From Bacteroidota bacterium (GTDB lineage Bacteria; Bacteroidota; Bacteroidia; Bacteroidales; VadinHA17), in assembly GCA_011049175.1 (NCBI GenBank), contig DSCJ01000046.1, positions 1 through 39,133 of the forward strand: a stretch of DNA of 39,133 bases, in the 5' to 3' direction. Shown here in pieces: positions 1 to 9,468 of this stretch. Under the pieces are notes generated by a model. The model saw only the letters and a program-made list of their open reading frames with translations. It ran no database searches and was not told where the DNA came from. Both the position numbers and the translations under genes were made by a program. Numbering within the stretch: position 1 is the stretch's first letter; every line of letters begins with the position of its first letter.

Positions 1-672
1 CTTTCCTTTGCGGAAAAGCCATGGGACTGGCTGCAGCTGGGCTATGCCTCCTATCTCAGCTCGTTTGCCCTGATGAATACCGGCACCCCGGAATCCAATT
101 ACGGATACTGGTTTCCCGGAAAGGAAAACGACGGAGCCACCGGCTGGGCATTCAATACCCAGAAATACGGCAGGATCTGGCTGCAGAGCCGGGATAATCC
201 GAGGGGCGCCTGGATTTACGACGGGGAAGCCGACCTGGGGAACGGCGCCATTTTCCGGATGGCTGCCACCGTGCTGGCCAATGATCCTCTGTTCGGATGG
301 TTTGCCTATGGAGGAACCCTCAGCGAATCCGCAGGGCGCTTCAGCGTCATTCCGAAAGACGGGGTGAGGAACCGGTTCTGGATTGTGACCGATGAGGAAA
401 GAACGGGGATTGAGGTAACCCGTGACGGGTTTAAGAAGGGTGCCCCCGTGGTCTGGTCCTCCGGGGAAGGAACCATCAGGATGACCCTGGAGAACCGGAG
501 CGGCGACGTTCACAAAACGGTGCTGATCATCCGGTCAAACGACCGGTGGAATCTGACACTCGACGGCCGGAAAATCAGAACCCGAAAGAACATCAGAATG
601 GCCGAAGAAGTGGTGGAAGCCGTCCTTCCCATAACCGGAGAGGAACACCAACTGATTCTTAGAAAAAATTAA
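1..672 (+). CDS. DUF5695-like protein, C-terminal part (5' end outside window)
   Basis: The reading frame is open from base 1 and ends with TAA at 670-672, so only the last 223 residues are visible. The visible part starts with helix-like sequence containing NTGTPESNYGYWFPGKEN, then a beta-rich tail with FGWFAYGGTL and SVIPKDGVRNRFW. The same tail (FGWLAFSG, TVIPKSGARNR) ends the complete protein at 9469-12228, so the two are distant paralogs of one family. I recognise it as the Bacteroidota family DUF5695, whose function is unknown to me. I infer an exported carbohydrate-active or carbohydrate-binding protein because it sits beside GH127 enzymes. It is separated from the next gene by a 111-bp, very AT-rich gap. 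The N-terminus, signal peptide and family-wide core cannot be judged here. Confidence 0.75.
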   Translation, partial: LSFAEKPWDWLQLGYASYLSSFALMNTGTPESNYGYWFPGKENDGATGWAFNTQKYGRIWLQSRDNPRGAWIYDGEADLGNGAIFRMAATVLANDPLFGWFAYGGTLSESAGRFSVIPKDGVRNRFWIVTDEERTGIEVTRDGFKKGAPVVWSSGEGTIRMTLENRSGDVHKTVLIIRSNDRWNLTLDGRKIRTRKNIRMAEEVVEAVLPITGEEHQLILRKN

Positions 673-783
673 GTATTAAATAATATATTCATAATATTAA
701 AATGTACATTTAAATAATTAAAAAGAAGTTATATATTATATAATACATAGTAAATATTATTAAACAATTATTTAAATATTCTA
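673..783. promoter_or_regulatory. Extremely AT-rich intergenic leader before the Svx-like gene
   Basis: This 111-bp gap contains only about ten G or C bases (about 9% G+C), against roughly half in the flanking genes. No clean TTTG / TAnnTTTG promoter pair is visible, and TACATTTA near 705-712 is the closest -7-like string. AT-rich leaders directly before start codons are common in Bacteroidota and help ribosome entry. It may also hold a promoter that starts a new transcript at the Svx-like gene. The call is compositional only. Confidence 0.35.
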
Positions 784-3700
784 ATGCTTTTTGATCAGCG
801 AATCATTTGCCTTATTTTTCTCCTTTTGATAGCCGGCCGCCTTCCGGCACAGGAAAACATTGCCGTGAAGGCAACGGAGATCAATACTTCCCATGTTTCC
901 GAATGGGAAGATCTCCATGCCATCAACAGCGGCTACGATCCGGTTTCATCGTCCGACAAATCCCATGGGGCCTACGGAAACTGGACATACAATGATGATG
1001 CAGGTGTATGGAACTGGGTGGAGTACGTTTGGGATTCGCTGTATATCATCGACCGGTCGGAAATTTACTGGTGGACCGACGGGGGAGGGATACAGATACC
1101 CGATGCTTCGCGTTTAGAGTATTACGATGTGCAGGCGGATGAATGGAAGATGGTTCCCAACCACAGTGGATTTGTGCATGAAAAAGACCGTTACAGCGTG
1201 GTAACGTTCGACCCGGTGCTGACAAACCGGCTCCGTTACTATATGATGAGTACGGTTCAGGCAACCGGCATTCTGCAATGGAAAGTATATGGCATACCCG
1301 GGGAGCAGGATATGTACCGTTCCTCGGTGGAACATTCGGAACCCCTGGCGCCGGCAGTTGTCTCCACCGTTACCGTAACGGCCGTTCATGAGACGGAAGG
1401 GGTGAAGCCGGATTATGTTTTCAAACTCGATGTACATGTGATCAATGAATGCGGAGCCCCTGACGGGCACGATGAACAGTACGTGGTGAACGGAGAGGTG
1501 ATCAGTTCCACCACAGAGGGACTGGAACTGCCACCCACCGGAGCCGACGGGAAGGTGCGTTTTGATGTGGCCATGCCCGATGTGATCGACCCTGGCGACG
1601 GGGTAGAGGTGCAGGTGAAATACCATGACGGCATCGTGGCGATCGGCAGCTTTGGTTACCGTGCGCCGGTTCTCATCCCGCCTGCCCTGGTTGCTGCCAC
1701 CACCAACCATTCGGTGGAGGATCAGATTGTGATCACATTTGCCGATGATCCGGACTGGAGAGAAAAGGTAAGCCGGGTGCTGGCCAATGGTGTGCCTCTG
1801 GAAGCAGGGGTAGATGTTGCCCTGCAGCCGGGTGAACTGATCCTGATACCTGGGGGTGGTAATCCTGCCCTTACGGCCTGTGGCACAAAGCAGATTACCG
1901 TGGAAGCCACCTGCTACGACGATGCGGTGGTATACCAGGAAATACAGGCGGGACCGGTGGATGCCGGAGCAAGCGCTGTAGAAACCCTGGCCGGATTGTT
2001 CCGCGGAACCCGCACATCCATCAGGGCCATGGCAACAGATCGGTACGGGAACGGGATCAGTGATGTTGTGTGCCGGTATGATATTGAAATAACCGATAAT
2101 CAAACCGAAAACACAGAAATATATACCGTAGCAGGGGTAGAAGTGTCGGAAAACCAAACAGATATGGAAATGCCGCCTACGGATGGAACCGGGGAGTCTT
2201 TGATCAACCTGGTTATTCCCCCCGTTGTGGATTTGCATGACGGTATCCGGATCATATTCCGGCTGGAAAACGGGACGGCCTTTGACACGGTATCCTATTA
2301 CTTTACTGCGGAAGAGAAGGAAGTGTTCATTCAGAATGCCGTAAGAACGCACAGTGATTTCAGCTGGGATCGCACAGCGCAGTCGGAAAACTTTATCATA
2401 TTCTGGGGGGCCAAAATCATAGGAGATCCGAAAAATCAGGACCTGAACGGCGACCTGTGGTTCGATCCGGAGGCCATTCTGGCATACAGCGAAGCATATT
2501 ATGCCTATGCATCGGATACCATGAAATTTCTGAATGCCGACGGGCCCAATGCTTCGCGCTACAAGTTTGAGATCGTGATGAACGAAACTTGGACCGACCA
2601 GTTTACAGGATGGGCTTTCGGGGGCCCTGTAGACAATATTACGGGTGGTGTGTGGATTCATCCGGGAGCTACCCGGGGACCGGCGGTGCTGGTTCATGAA
2701 ATAGGCCATGCCTGCCAGGGAATGGTATCGATCGACAAACCGGGTTACGGCATCCATGCCCCGTACGGGGGATTTTTCTGGGAATCGCATACCGAATGGA
2801 TGAAGTCGGTTTACCTGAACGACCGGGGAGGATTCTTTCCCAGGTACATCATGACTTCCATGATGCATTACAGCACCACCCGGCGGCATTACCAGAACTT
2901 TGCTTTTCTGGATTATGTGGCCGACCGGTACGGTATCCAGGCAGTAAATGATATCTGGCACATGGCGAACCGGAATATTGACCACCCCCTGACATCGTTC
3001 CGCGATTCGGTGATGCGGTATACCCAGGATGAACTGAACGACGATTTCCTGAAAAGCGCCATGAGCAATGTTACCTGGGATACCTTCATGCAGGAACCTA
3101 CCCGGGAAGCGTTGGCTGCCGTTCCGGAATGGGACCTGTGGAGAAAACATACTATTCTGGATACCCTGGGAGGGGAGCCGGGTTGGTTCATTGTGCCTCA
3201 GTACCTGGCTCCGGGCGATTACGGATATAACATTATCCCCCTTTATCCCGAGGAAGGAGCTCCGCAAATTGAAGTGGCGTTTAACGGGCTGCCGAACGAA
3301 CCGGCCGGAGGAGCCGGATCGCGTTACGGGTTTGTGGCCTTGGGGGTTGATCAGACCGTTCGCTACAGTGATGTATACACGGAAGAAGATACCGAAACTA
3401 CTTTCCTTCTGCAGCCCGGTGACAGCACGGTATATCTGGTGGTAACCGGAGCTCCGCAGGTGCATCACCATTACGAATGGGAAGTGGGGTATACGAAAAA
3501 TTACCGCTATCCCTATACCGTACATTTTACGGGAGCATTGCCTGCCGGACACAGGGAAGGGTACAACAGCCGGAGGGAAGAGCATCCCGGAGCGCCCCAT
3601 CCGAACGGAGGAGGATGGGTGGCTTCCACTGCTTATGCCAGTTCCACAGCCTGGGTCGGTCCCCATGCCCAGGTTCTGGAAAACGCCCGGGTTGAGGGTA

Positions 3701-4656
3701 CGGCGAGGATTGAAGGGTATGCGGTGGTTACAGGTAACGCCACTGTGAGGAATTCGGCCGTGGTGAAAGACCATGTGCTGGTGACCGGGAATTCGGTGAT
3801 TGAAAACACGGCACTGGTGGAAAAAACCGCCATGGTGTACAATTCAAACGTAAAGGATGAGGCGGTAGTCACCGGCAGCGCCATGGTGAAGAATTCATCT
3901 CTTTCCGGTCAGGCTGTTGCGAAAGACCTGGCCTACCTTGATGGGAAAAATTTGTCGGGTACCGCTGTGGTTGGCGGGGATGCCGAAGATTACAACAATA
4001 TTTCGGAAGGAACCTACCTGGATAATACCCGCGCTTCAGAACCTGACGGAAAAGTTAACCATGAGCGGAATGCAGAAGTGAACCCATGGTGGCCGGAATA
4101 TGAATATCCCATAGGTCCGGCGCCTTCTAAACCGTTGAACCTGCAGGCCGAGGAGGTGGGAACTACTTATATAACTTTGGGATGGGATGCTTCCGAGTGC
4201 CTGTCGGGGGAAGTGGAGTATTATGTGATGAAAAAATCGGGCGATTCCTTTGAGGTGATCGGGACGGCAGAAGATAACCAGTTCACAGTACAGGGCCTGC
4301 AGGAATCGACAGAATACATTTTCAGGGTGCAGGCAAAAACACGGAGCGGATACCTGTCGCAGCCCGGCAATGAGCTGCGTGTGGTAACCGGAACCACTGA
4401 TGTGGTAACTGAGGATGAAGCAGTGAGGAACCTGAGAATCTCACCCAATCCGGTGAAGGATGAGGTGCTTATTGAGACAGGGAAGGATAAAGAGGTGAAG
4501 ATGGTGGTTTATGATATGGGAGGAAGGATTGTTCTTGAAACAACCTTTATCCGTAGTGTCCGGGTCCGGCGAAACGAGCTGGGAAGGCCGGGAGTGTATT
4601 TTGTCGTTGTTTCGGATGGCGTTGATAAATACACAGATAAGCTGATAATAAAATAA
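784..4656 (+). CDS. Svx/AvrXca-like (DUF6055) secreted putative metallopeptidase with beta-helix, Fn3 and T9SS sorting domain
   Basis: This 1290-residue exported protein has a signal peptide (1-22). Residues 27-172 are discoidin/F5-8C-like. Two related Ig-like repeats lie at about 192-300 and 395-510, and both contain a PPTxxxG motif and a later DG. Between them is a DUF1533-like domain (308-392). The DUF6055 core (520-770) carries HEIGH at 638-642 with Glu667 and Glu671 downstream, as expected for a gluzincin zinc site. Residues 949-1076 are repeats of A.V..(N/S/T)A.V type resembling a left-handed beta-helix. A fibronectin III domain follows (1115-1205), then a T9SS type A sorting domain (about 1218-1290, SPNPV at its start). 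Svx/AvrXca proteins are secreted virulence proteins of plant pathogens. I infer a T9SS-exported, surface-bound or released protease acting on plant-derived protein. The start is the first ATG and leads directly into the signal peptide. Confidence 0.8.
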   Translation: MLFDQRIICLIFLLLIAGRLPAQENIAVKATEINTSHVSEWEDLHAINSGYDPVSSSDKSHGAYGNWTYNDDAGVWNWVEYVWDSLYIIDRSEIYWWTDGGGIQIPDASRLEYYDVQADEWKMVPNHSGFVHEKDRYSVVTFDPVLTNRLRYYMMSTVQATGILQWKVYGIPGEQDMYRSSVEHSEPLAPAVVSTVTVTAVHETEGVKPDYVFKLDVHVINECGAPDGHDEQYVVNGEVISSTTEGLELPPTGADGKVRFDVAMPDVIDPGDGVEVQVKYHDGIVAIGSFGYRAPVLIPPALVAATTNHSVEDQIVITFADDPDWREKVSRVLANGVPLEAGVDVALQPGELILIPGGGNPALTACGTKQITVEATCYDDAVVYQEIQAGPVDAGASAVETLAGLFRGTRTSIRAMATDRYGNGISDVVCRYDIEITDNQTENTEIYTVAGVEVSENQTDMEMPPTDGTGESLINLVIPPVVDLHDGIRIIFRLENGTAFDTVSYYFTAEEKEVFIQNAVRTHSDFSWDRTAQSENFIIFWGAKIIGDPKNQDLNGDLWFDPEAILAYSEAYYAYASDTMKFLNADGPNASRYKFEIVMNETWTDQFTGWAFGGPVDNITGGVWIHPGATRGPAVLVHEIGHACQGMVSIDKPGYGIHAPYGGFFWESHTEWMKSVYLNDRGGFFPRYIMTSMMHYSTTRRHYQNFAFLDYVADRYGIQAVNDIWHMANRNIDHPLTSFRDSVMRYTQDELNDDFLKSAMSNVTWDTFMQEPTREALAAVPEWDLWRKHTILDTLGGEPGWFIVPQYLAPGDYGYNIIPLYPEEGAPQIEVAFNGLPNEPAGGAGSRYGFVALGVDQTVRYSDVYTEEDTETTFLLQPGDSTVYLVVTGAPQVHHHYEWEVGYTKNYRYPYTVHFTGALPAGHREGYNSRREEHPGAPHPNGGGWVASTAYASSTAWVGPHAQVLENARVEGTARIEGYAVVTGNATVRNSAVVKDHVLVTGNSVIENTALVEKTAMVYNSNVKDEAVVTGSAMVKNSSLSGQAVAKDLAYLDGKNLSGTAVVGGDAEDYNNISEGTYLDNTRASEPDGKVNHERNAEVNPWWPEYEYPIGPAPSKPLNLQAEEVGTTYITLGWDASECLSGEVEYYVMKKSGDSFEVIGTAEDNQFTVQGLQESTEYIFRVQAKTRSGYLSQPGNELRVVTGTTDVVTEDEAVRNLRISPNPVKDEVLIETGKDKEVKMVVYDMGGRIVLETTFIRSVRVRRNELGRPGVYFVVVSDGVDKYTDKLIIK

Positions 4657-4707
4657 ATAGTGTTATTATTACATTTAATATAATATTCAATAATTAAACA
4701 GTGGAAT

Positions 4708-6984
4708 ATGAGCACATTAAAAAGACTTTTCCTTATTCTGATCCTGTTTTTTCCGTCATTTTTGGCAAAAGGCCAGTTAACGCATCTTGACTATGAGCGG
4801 GCTGATTCCACCAGGGAATTCAGCAATCTGGTATACCATACCATGATCTCGTCTGCCTGGATCAGAGACACCAACGTATTGTGGTACCAGGCGAAAACCC
4901 GGAACGGCCGGGAATATTTCCTGGTTGATGCGGCAAAACCGGAAAAGAAACCTGCATTTGACCAGGAGAAAGTCTGTCAACTGCTGGAAGAAAAAACAGG
5001 AAAGGATTTCGAACCCTATGACCTGCCTTTCAGGAACATTTCGTTTAACCGGGATCTCACGGAAATAACCTTCGTGGTTGATTCCGTAAGGTGGACCCTG
5101 GATCTGGAAACCTATGAGCTGAAACGCGGGGAAAGGATCAGTCCGGACCGGCGCCGGGGCAGGGGCTACTGGGCCTCGGTGGATAACGAACAGGGCAGAC
5201 CGCCTGTGGTTTCACCTGACAGCCTGTGGAGAGCATATATCAAGGAGTATAATGTTTATGTTCAGAATACGGATGACGACACCGAATATCAGCTTTCGTT
5301 CGACGGTTCTGAAGGGGAATACTATTCCTCGAATATCCGCTGGTCGCCTAATTCGGAATATGTGGCCGTCAACAAGATCCGTCCGCATACTCCGCGGTAT
5401 GTGTATTTTGTTGAATCGTCTCCTTCCGACCAGCTTCAGCCCAAACTGCACAAGAACGAATACCTGAAACCGGGCGATGCGGTGCAGATAAGAAAACCCT
5501 CGTTGTTCAATGTGAAGGAGAAACGCCATATTCCGGTGAATACCAAACCATTTGAATTTCAGTACCGGGTCAGTGACCCCGACTGGCGCGAGGACAGCCG
5601 GGCTTTTACCTTTGAATTCAACCAGCGTGGCCACCAGGTGTACCAGGTGGTGGAGGTGGATGCAGCCAGCGGGGAATGCCGGGTGATCATCGACGAGAGG
5701 AGTGAGACCTTTATTGATTACAGCGGAAAGAGGTACCGTCACGATGTGGACGACGGAAAGGAAATCATCTGGGCTTCGGAGCGCGACGGCTGGAATCATT
5801 TGTACCTGTTTGACGGCCGGACCGGAAAGATCAAAAACCAGATCACGAAAGGAGAATGGGTAGTGAGAGGGGTAGACTATGTGAACGACAGCCTGCGCTA
5901 TATTATTTTCCGCGGTGCAGGCAGGCACAGAGGAGAAGATCCCTACCTGGTGCGGTATTACCGGGTGAATTTTGACGGTTCGGGGTTGAAGGAACTGACT
6001 CCCGAAGAAGCGAACCATTCGGCCTCTTTTTCTGGAGACCATACCTATTTCGTTGATACCTATTCCCGGATCGATATGCCGCCCCGGTCGGTTCTTCGCC
6101 GGGCCGATAACGGAAAAGTGCTGCTTGAACTGGAAAAGGCCGATATTACCGACCTGCTGGAAAAGGGATGGCAGATGCCCGAAGTATTTGTTGCGAAAGG
6201 TAGGGATGGGAAAACCGATATCTGGGGGAATATCTACCGCCCCACCACGTTTGACCCTTCGCGTTCCTATCCGGTGATTGAAGCCATTTATGCCGGACCT
6301 CATTCCTCTCACGTTCCCAAATCATTCCGCCCCTATTCCTACAGTTTCTCCGGCCTGGCCGAACTGGGCTTTATCATTGTCCAGATCGATGGAATGGGAA
6401 CATCGAACCGCTCGAAGGCCTTTCACGATGTATGCTGGAAAAACCTGAAAGATGCCGGATTCCCCGACAGAATATTATGGATGAAAGCCGCTGCAAAGAA
6501 ATATCCGTACATGGATATCAGCCGGGTAGGAATATTCGGCGGATCGGCAGGTGGGCAGAATGCCATGGGAGCCCTGCTGTTCCATCCTGATTTTTACAAA
6601 GCCGCCGTAGCTTCGGTGGGATGCCACGATAACCGGATGGATAAAATGTGGTGGAACGAGCAATGGATGGGATACCCCATCGGTCCGCATTACGCCGAAT
6701 CCTCCAATGTAGTGAATGCACACAGGCTTCAGGGAAAACTGCTGCTCACGGTTGGGGAAATGGATACCAATGTGGATCCGGCATCCACCCTTCAGGTAGT
6801 CAATGCCCTGATCAAAGCGGGCAAAGATTTCGAATTTATGATATTCCCCGGTCAGGATCATGGTTCGGGAGGCAGCTACGGGGAAAGGTTGAAACGCGAT
6901 TTTTTTGTGCGGCACCTGCTCCATATGGAAACACCCGAATGGAATACGCTGGAAAAGGAAGAGAAACATTCGGAAAACCAGTAA
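4708..6984 (+). CDS. S9 family serine peptidase (prolyl oligopeptidase / DPP-IV type)
   Basis: This 758-residue exported protein has a signal peptide (about 1-22), a DPP-IV-type N-terminal beta-propeller (about 90-450) and a C-terminal alpha/beta hydrolase domain (about 520-745). The catalytic triad can be placed at Ser613 (GGSAGG), Asp686 (GEMDTNV) and His718 (QDHGSGG). The family cleaves peptide bonds near proline in short peptides. The WVYEEE-type double-glutamate motif that anchors the free N-terminus in true DPP-IV enzymes is not visible in the propeller, so dipeptidyl-peptidase specificity should not be assumed. It starts 51 bp after the Svx-like gene and 66 bp before the first GH127 gene, which suggests cotranscription. 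A likely role is trimming peptides released by the neighbouring metallopeptidases in the periplasm. Confidence 0.88.
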   Translation: MSTLKRLFLILILFFPSFLAKGQLTHLDYERADSTREFSNLVYHTMISSAWIRDTNVLWYQAKTRNGREYFLVDAAKPEKKPAFDQEKVCQLLEEKTGKDFEPYDLPFRNISFNRDLTEITFVVDSVRWTLDLETYELKRGERISPDRRRGRGYWASVDNEQGRPPVVSPDSLWRAYIKEYNVYVQNTDDDTEYQLSFDGSEGEYYSSNIRWSPNSEYVAVNKIRPHTPRYVYFVESSPSDQLQPKLHKNEYLKPGDAVQIRKPSLFNVKEKRHIPVNTKPFEFQYRVSDPDWREDSRAFTFEFNQRGHQVYQVVEVDAASGECRVIIDERSETFIDYSGKRYRHDVDDGKEIIWASERDGWNHLYLFDGRTGKIKNQITKGEWVVRGVDYVNDSLRYIIFRGAGRHRGEDPYLVRYYRVNFDGSGLKELTPEEANHSASFSGDHTYFVDTYSRIDMPPRSVLRRADNGKVLLELEKADITDLLEKGWQMPEVFVAKGRDGKTDIWGNIYRPTTFDPSRSYPVIEAIYAGPHSSHVPKSFRPYSYSFSGLAELGFIIVQIDGMGTSNRSKAFHDVCWKNLKDAGFPDRILWMKAAAKKYPYMDISRVGIFGGSAGGQNAMGALLFHPDFYKAAVASVGCHDNRMDKMWWNEQWMGYPIGPHYAESSNVVNAHRLQGKLLLTVGEMDTNVDPASTLQVVNALIKAGKDFEFMIFPGQDHGSGGSYGERLKRDFFVRHLLHMETPEWNTLEKEEKHSENQ

Positions 6985-7050
6985 GGGTTGCAGAGATAAA
7001 CTGAAAACCAGAAATAGTTAAATCGTCATATTGTTTAATGTAAATCACAA

Positions 7051-9411
7051 ATGATCAATTACCATAAATTAGTGTGGTGTCTTCTTTCCTGTATTCTGAT
7101 TGTATCATGCAGGCCAGCGGATCATAAGGCGGATCCGGTCTTTGAAAATGGCACCATTCCTTTTCAGTTACATCGTTATGAACTGAAAGATGTCAGATTA
7201 CTGGAAGGTCCGTTCAAACATGCCAATGAGTTGAATGAGAGGGTGTTGTTGAATTATGAGCCCGACCGTTTCCTGGCCACATTCCGGAAAGAATCAGGCC
7301 TGAAACCCAGGGCAGAGCGATACGGAGGGTGGGAAAGCTCATCCATTGCCGGCCATAGTCTGGGGCATTATCTTTCTGCCTGCGCCATGATGTCACAATC
7401 AACCGACAACCCTGAATTTCTAAATCGGGTGGACTACATCGTGGATGAACTGGAACAGGTGCAGGAAGCATACGGTGACGGATACATCGGAGCGTTTCCC
7501 GAAGGAAAGAAAGTGTTCGAGGAAGAGATTGCCAAAGGAATTATCGAAGCCTCGGCATTCGATCTGAATGGCATCTGGGCACCCTGGTATACTCACCATA
7601 AAGTGCTGGCCGGTTTACGTGATGCCTATTATCTGTGTAAGAACGAAAAGGCCCTGCAACTGGCCATCCGGTTTGCCGACTGGATGGAAACCATTGTGGG
7701 GCACCTGCCGGATGAAACCATCCAGGAAATGCTGATCTGTGAATACGGGGGTATGAACGAGGTGCTGGCTGAACTGTATTTTCTGACAGGTAAGAAGAAA
7801 TATTTGACTCTTTCGCGGGTATTTCATGATAAGCAAATCCTGGATTCACTGGCCATGGGGATCGATGTGCTTCCGGGCAAACATGCCAATACCCAGATCC
7901 CGAAAATTATCGGCCTGGCACGGCGTTATGAGCTTACCGGAAACCGGACCGACAAGGAAACTGCCCGGTTTTTCTGGCACACGGTGGTTCATGATCACAG
8001 CTATGTGACCGGCAGCAATGCCCTGGCGGAACATTTCGGTCCGGCAGGTAAGTTAAACGACAGGCTGGGAGCCAATACGGGAGAAACCTGCAATGTGTAT
8101 AACATGCTGAAGCTTACCGACCATCTGTTCCGGTGGGATCCTTCCCCCGAACTGGCCGATTATTATGAACGGGCTCTGTTTAATCACATTCTGGCCTCAC
8201 AGCATCCAGAAAACGGCAGGGTGACCTATCACCTGAGCCTGGAAATGGGAGGATTCAAATATTTTCAGGACCCGTTTGCCTTTACCTGCTGTATTGGTAC
8301 GGGCATGGAGAACCATGCCAAATACGGTGAAAATATTTATTATCATAATGATTCTGAACTTTATGTCTGTCAGTATATTGCCTCTGAACTGAATTGGTCT
8401 GACAAAGGATTGGTGATCAGGCAGGAAACCGGTTATCCTGAAGAACAGGGTACCCGGCTGGTATTTGCCTGCCAGAAACCAGTGGAACTTATCCTGAAAT
8501 TACGTTACCCCTCATGGGCTGAAAAAGGAATGGAAATATGTGTAAACGGAGAAGAAGTTCGGGTGGATGCTGAGGCCGGTTCCTTTGTTGAAATATCCCG
8601 TACCTGGCAACAGGGAGATATCGTGGATGTTAGCATACCCTTTACTTTGAGGCTTGAAAGCATGCCCGATAACGGGAACCGGGTGGCCCTGTTCTATGGC
8701 CCGCTGACTCTGGCCGGTGACCTGGGTCCGGTGAACGATCCTGATGCCTGGGACCTGACTTATGTTCCCCTGATGGTCAATGCCGGCCGGGAAGCAGATC
8801 AGTGGACCGAACCGGTAAAAGGAAGGAAAAATGCTTTCCAAACCAGAGAAGTGGGCAAACCGCGCGATGTTCAGCTGATACCGTTTTATGCCATGTACGA
8901 CAGAAGGTATTCTGTATACTGGGATCTGGCAGACGGGGAAATGTGGAAAGAACTTAAGGCCAGGCACGAGGCTCAGATCAGGAAGCAACAAATACTGGAA
9001 TCACGCACGGTGGATTACTTCCAGCCGGGAAATATCAGGCATGAACGCAGCCACCTGTTCGAAGGGCCGGGCTCTACGGCCCATCGGTTCCGAAATAAAA
9101 CATACCGTGTGACCCTTCCGAATGAATGGTTTGCATTCAATATGAAAGTAAGGCCAGACAGGCAGAATGCTCTGAATATCGAATACTGGGGTGGTGGATA
9201 TGACCGGGAAAGCGCTTTTGATATTGTGGTGGATGGTACCCGCATTGCTTCCGAAGATATTACCGATCCGGTTGGGGATGGATTCTATACCCGGGAATAC
9301 AGCATTCCGTTGCATCTGACACGGAACAAAAACGCGATCCGTGTGGAAATCCGCTCTCAGGCCAGGAGGCTGGCCGGCCCCGTTTACGGGGTAAGAACCG
9401 TGATTGATTAA
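7051..9411 (+). CDS. GH127-type (DUF1680) beta-L-arabinofuranosidase, copy A
   Basis: This 786-residue lipoprotein has a signal peptide ending in LIVSC (Cys20). It has an (alpha/alpha)6-barrel of the DUF1680/GH127 type. In characterised GH127/GH146 enzymes a zinc-bound cysteine is the nucleophile. The matching residues here are Glu345 and Cys347 (GETCNVYN), Cys413-Cys414 (FTCCIGTG), and Glu327 as candidate acid/base. A beta-sandwich follows, and the C-terminal domain (YWGGGYDRE about 712, then FDIVVDG) is shared with copy B. The expected reaction is removal of terminal beta-L-arabinofuranose, found on hydroxyproline-linked arabino-oligosaccharides and in some pectins. The DUF1680 superfamily has several specificities, so the substrate is inferred. 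The start is ATG at 7051; no clear Shine-Dalgarno is seen, as usual in Bacteroidota. Confidence 0.87.
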   Translation: MINYHKLVWCLLSCILIVSCRPADHKADPVFENGTIPFQLHRYELKDVRLLEGPFKHANELNERVLLNYEPDRFLATFRKESGLKPRAERYGGWESSSIAGHSLGHYLSACAMMSQSTDNPEFLNRVDYIVDELEQVQEAYGDGYIGAFPEGKKVFEEEIAKGIIEASAFDLNGIWAPWYTHHKVLAGLRDAYYLCKNEKALQLAIRFADWMETIVGHLPDETIQEMLICEYGGMNEVLAELYFLTGKKKYLTLSRVFHDKQILDSLAMGIDVLPGKHANTQIPKIIGLARRYELTGNRTDKETARFFWHTVVHDHSYVTGSNALAEHFGPAGKLNDRLGANTGETCNVYNMLKLTDHLFRWDPSPELADYYERALFNHILASQHPENGRVTYHLSLEMGGFKYFQDPFAFTCCIGTGMENHAKYGENIYYHNDSELYVCQYIASELNWSDKGLVIRQETGYPEEQGTRLVFACQKPVELILKLRYPSWAEKGMEICVNGEEVRVDAEAGSFVEISRTWQQGDIVDVSIPFTLRLESMPDNGNRVALFYGPLTLAGDLGPVNDPDAWDLTYVPLMVNAGREADQWTEPVKGRKNAFQTREVGKPRDVQLIPFYAMYDRRYSVYWDLADGEMWKELKARHEAQIRKQQILESRTVDYFQPGNIRHERSHLFEGPGSTAHRFRNKTYRVTLPNEWFAFNMKVRPDRQNALNIEYWGGGYDRESAFDIVVDGTRIASEDITDPVGDGFYTREYSIPLHLTRNKNAIRVEIRSQARRLAGPVYGVRTVID

Positions 9412-9468
9412 GAAACATGGATGCCGATGTGTCCAGGGTTGAAATTGTTAAAATGGAAAAACAAAGTT

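Noticed and set aside
1114-3774. An 886-residue open frame on the minus strand, antisense to the Svx-like gene
   Set aside because: It is rich in His, Arg, Pro and Gly with no domain, signal peptide or motif, and the sense strand has a fully recognisable protein. It is a codon-bias shadow.
3628-4011. Repetitive coding stretch considered as a DNA repeat array or CRISPR
   Set aside because: The periodicity is at the protein level (hexapeptide-like A.V repeats) and the DNA units are not conserved.
9421-9468. Upstream ATG 9421 as start of the DUF5695-like gene
   Set aside because: It would put about 30 residues with no export logic before the hydrophobic core. Starts at 9469-9481 give a normal signal peptide.
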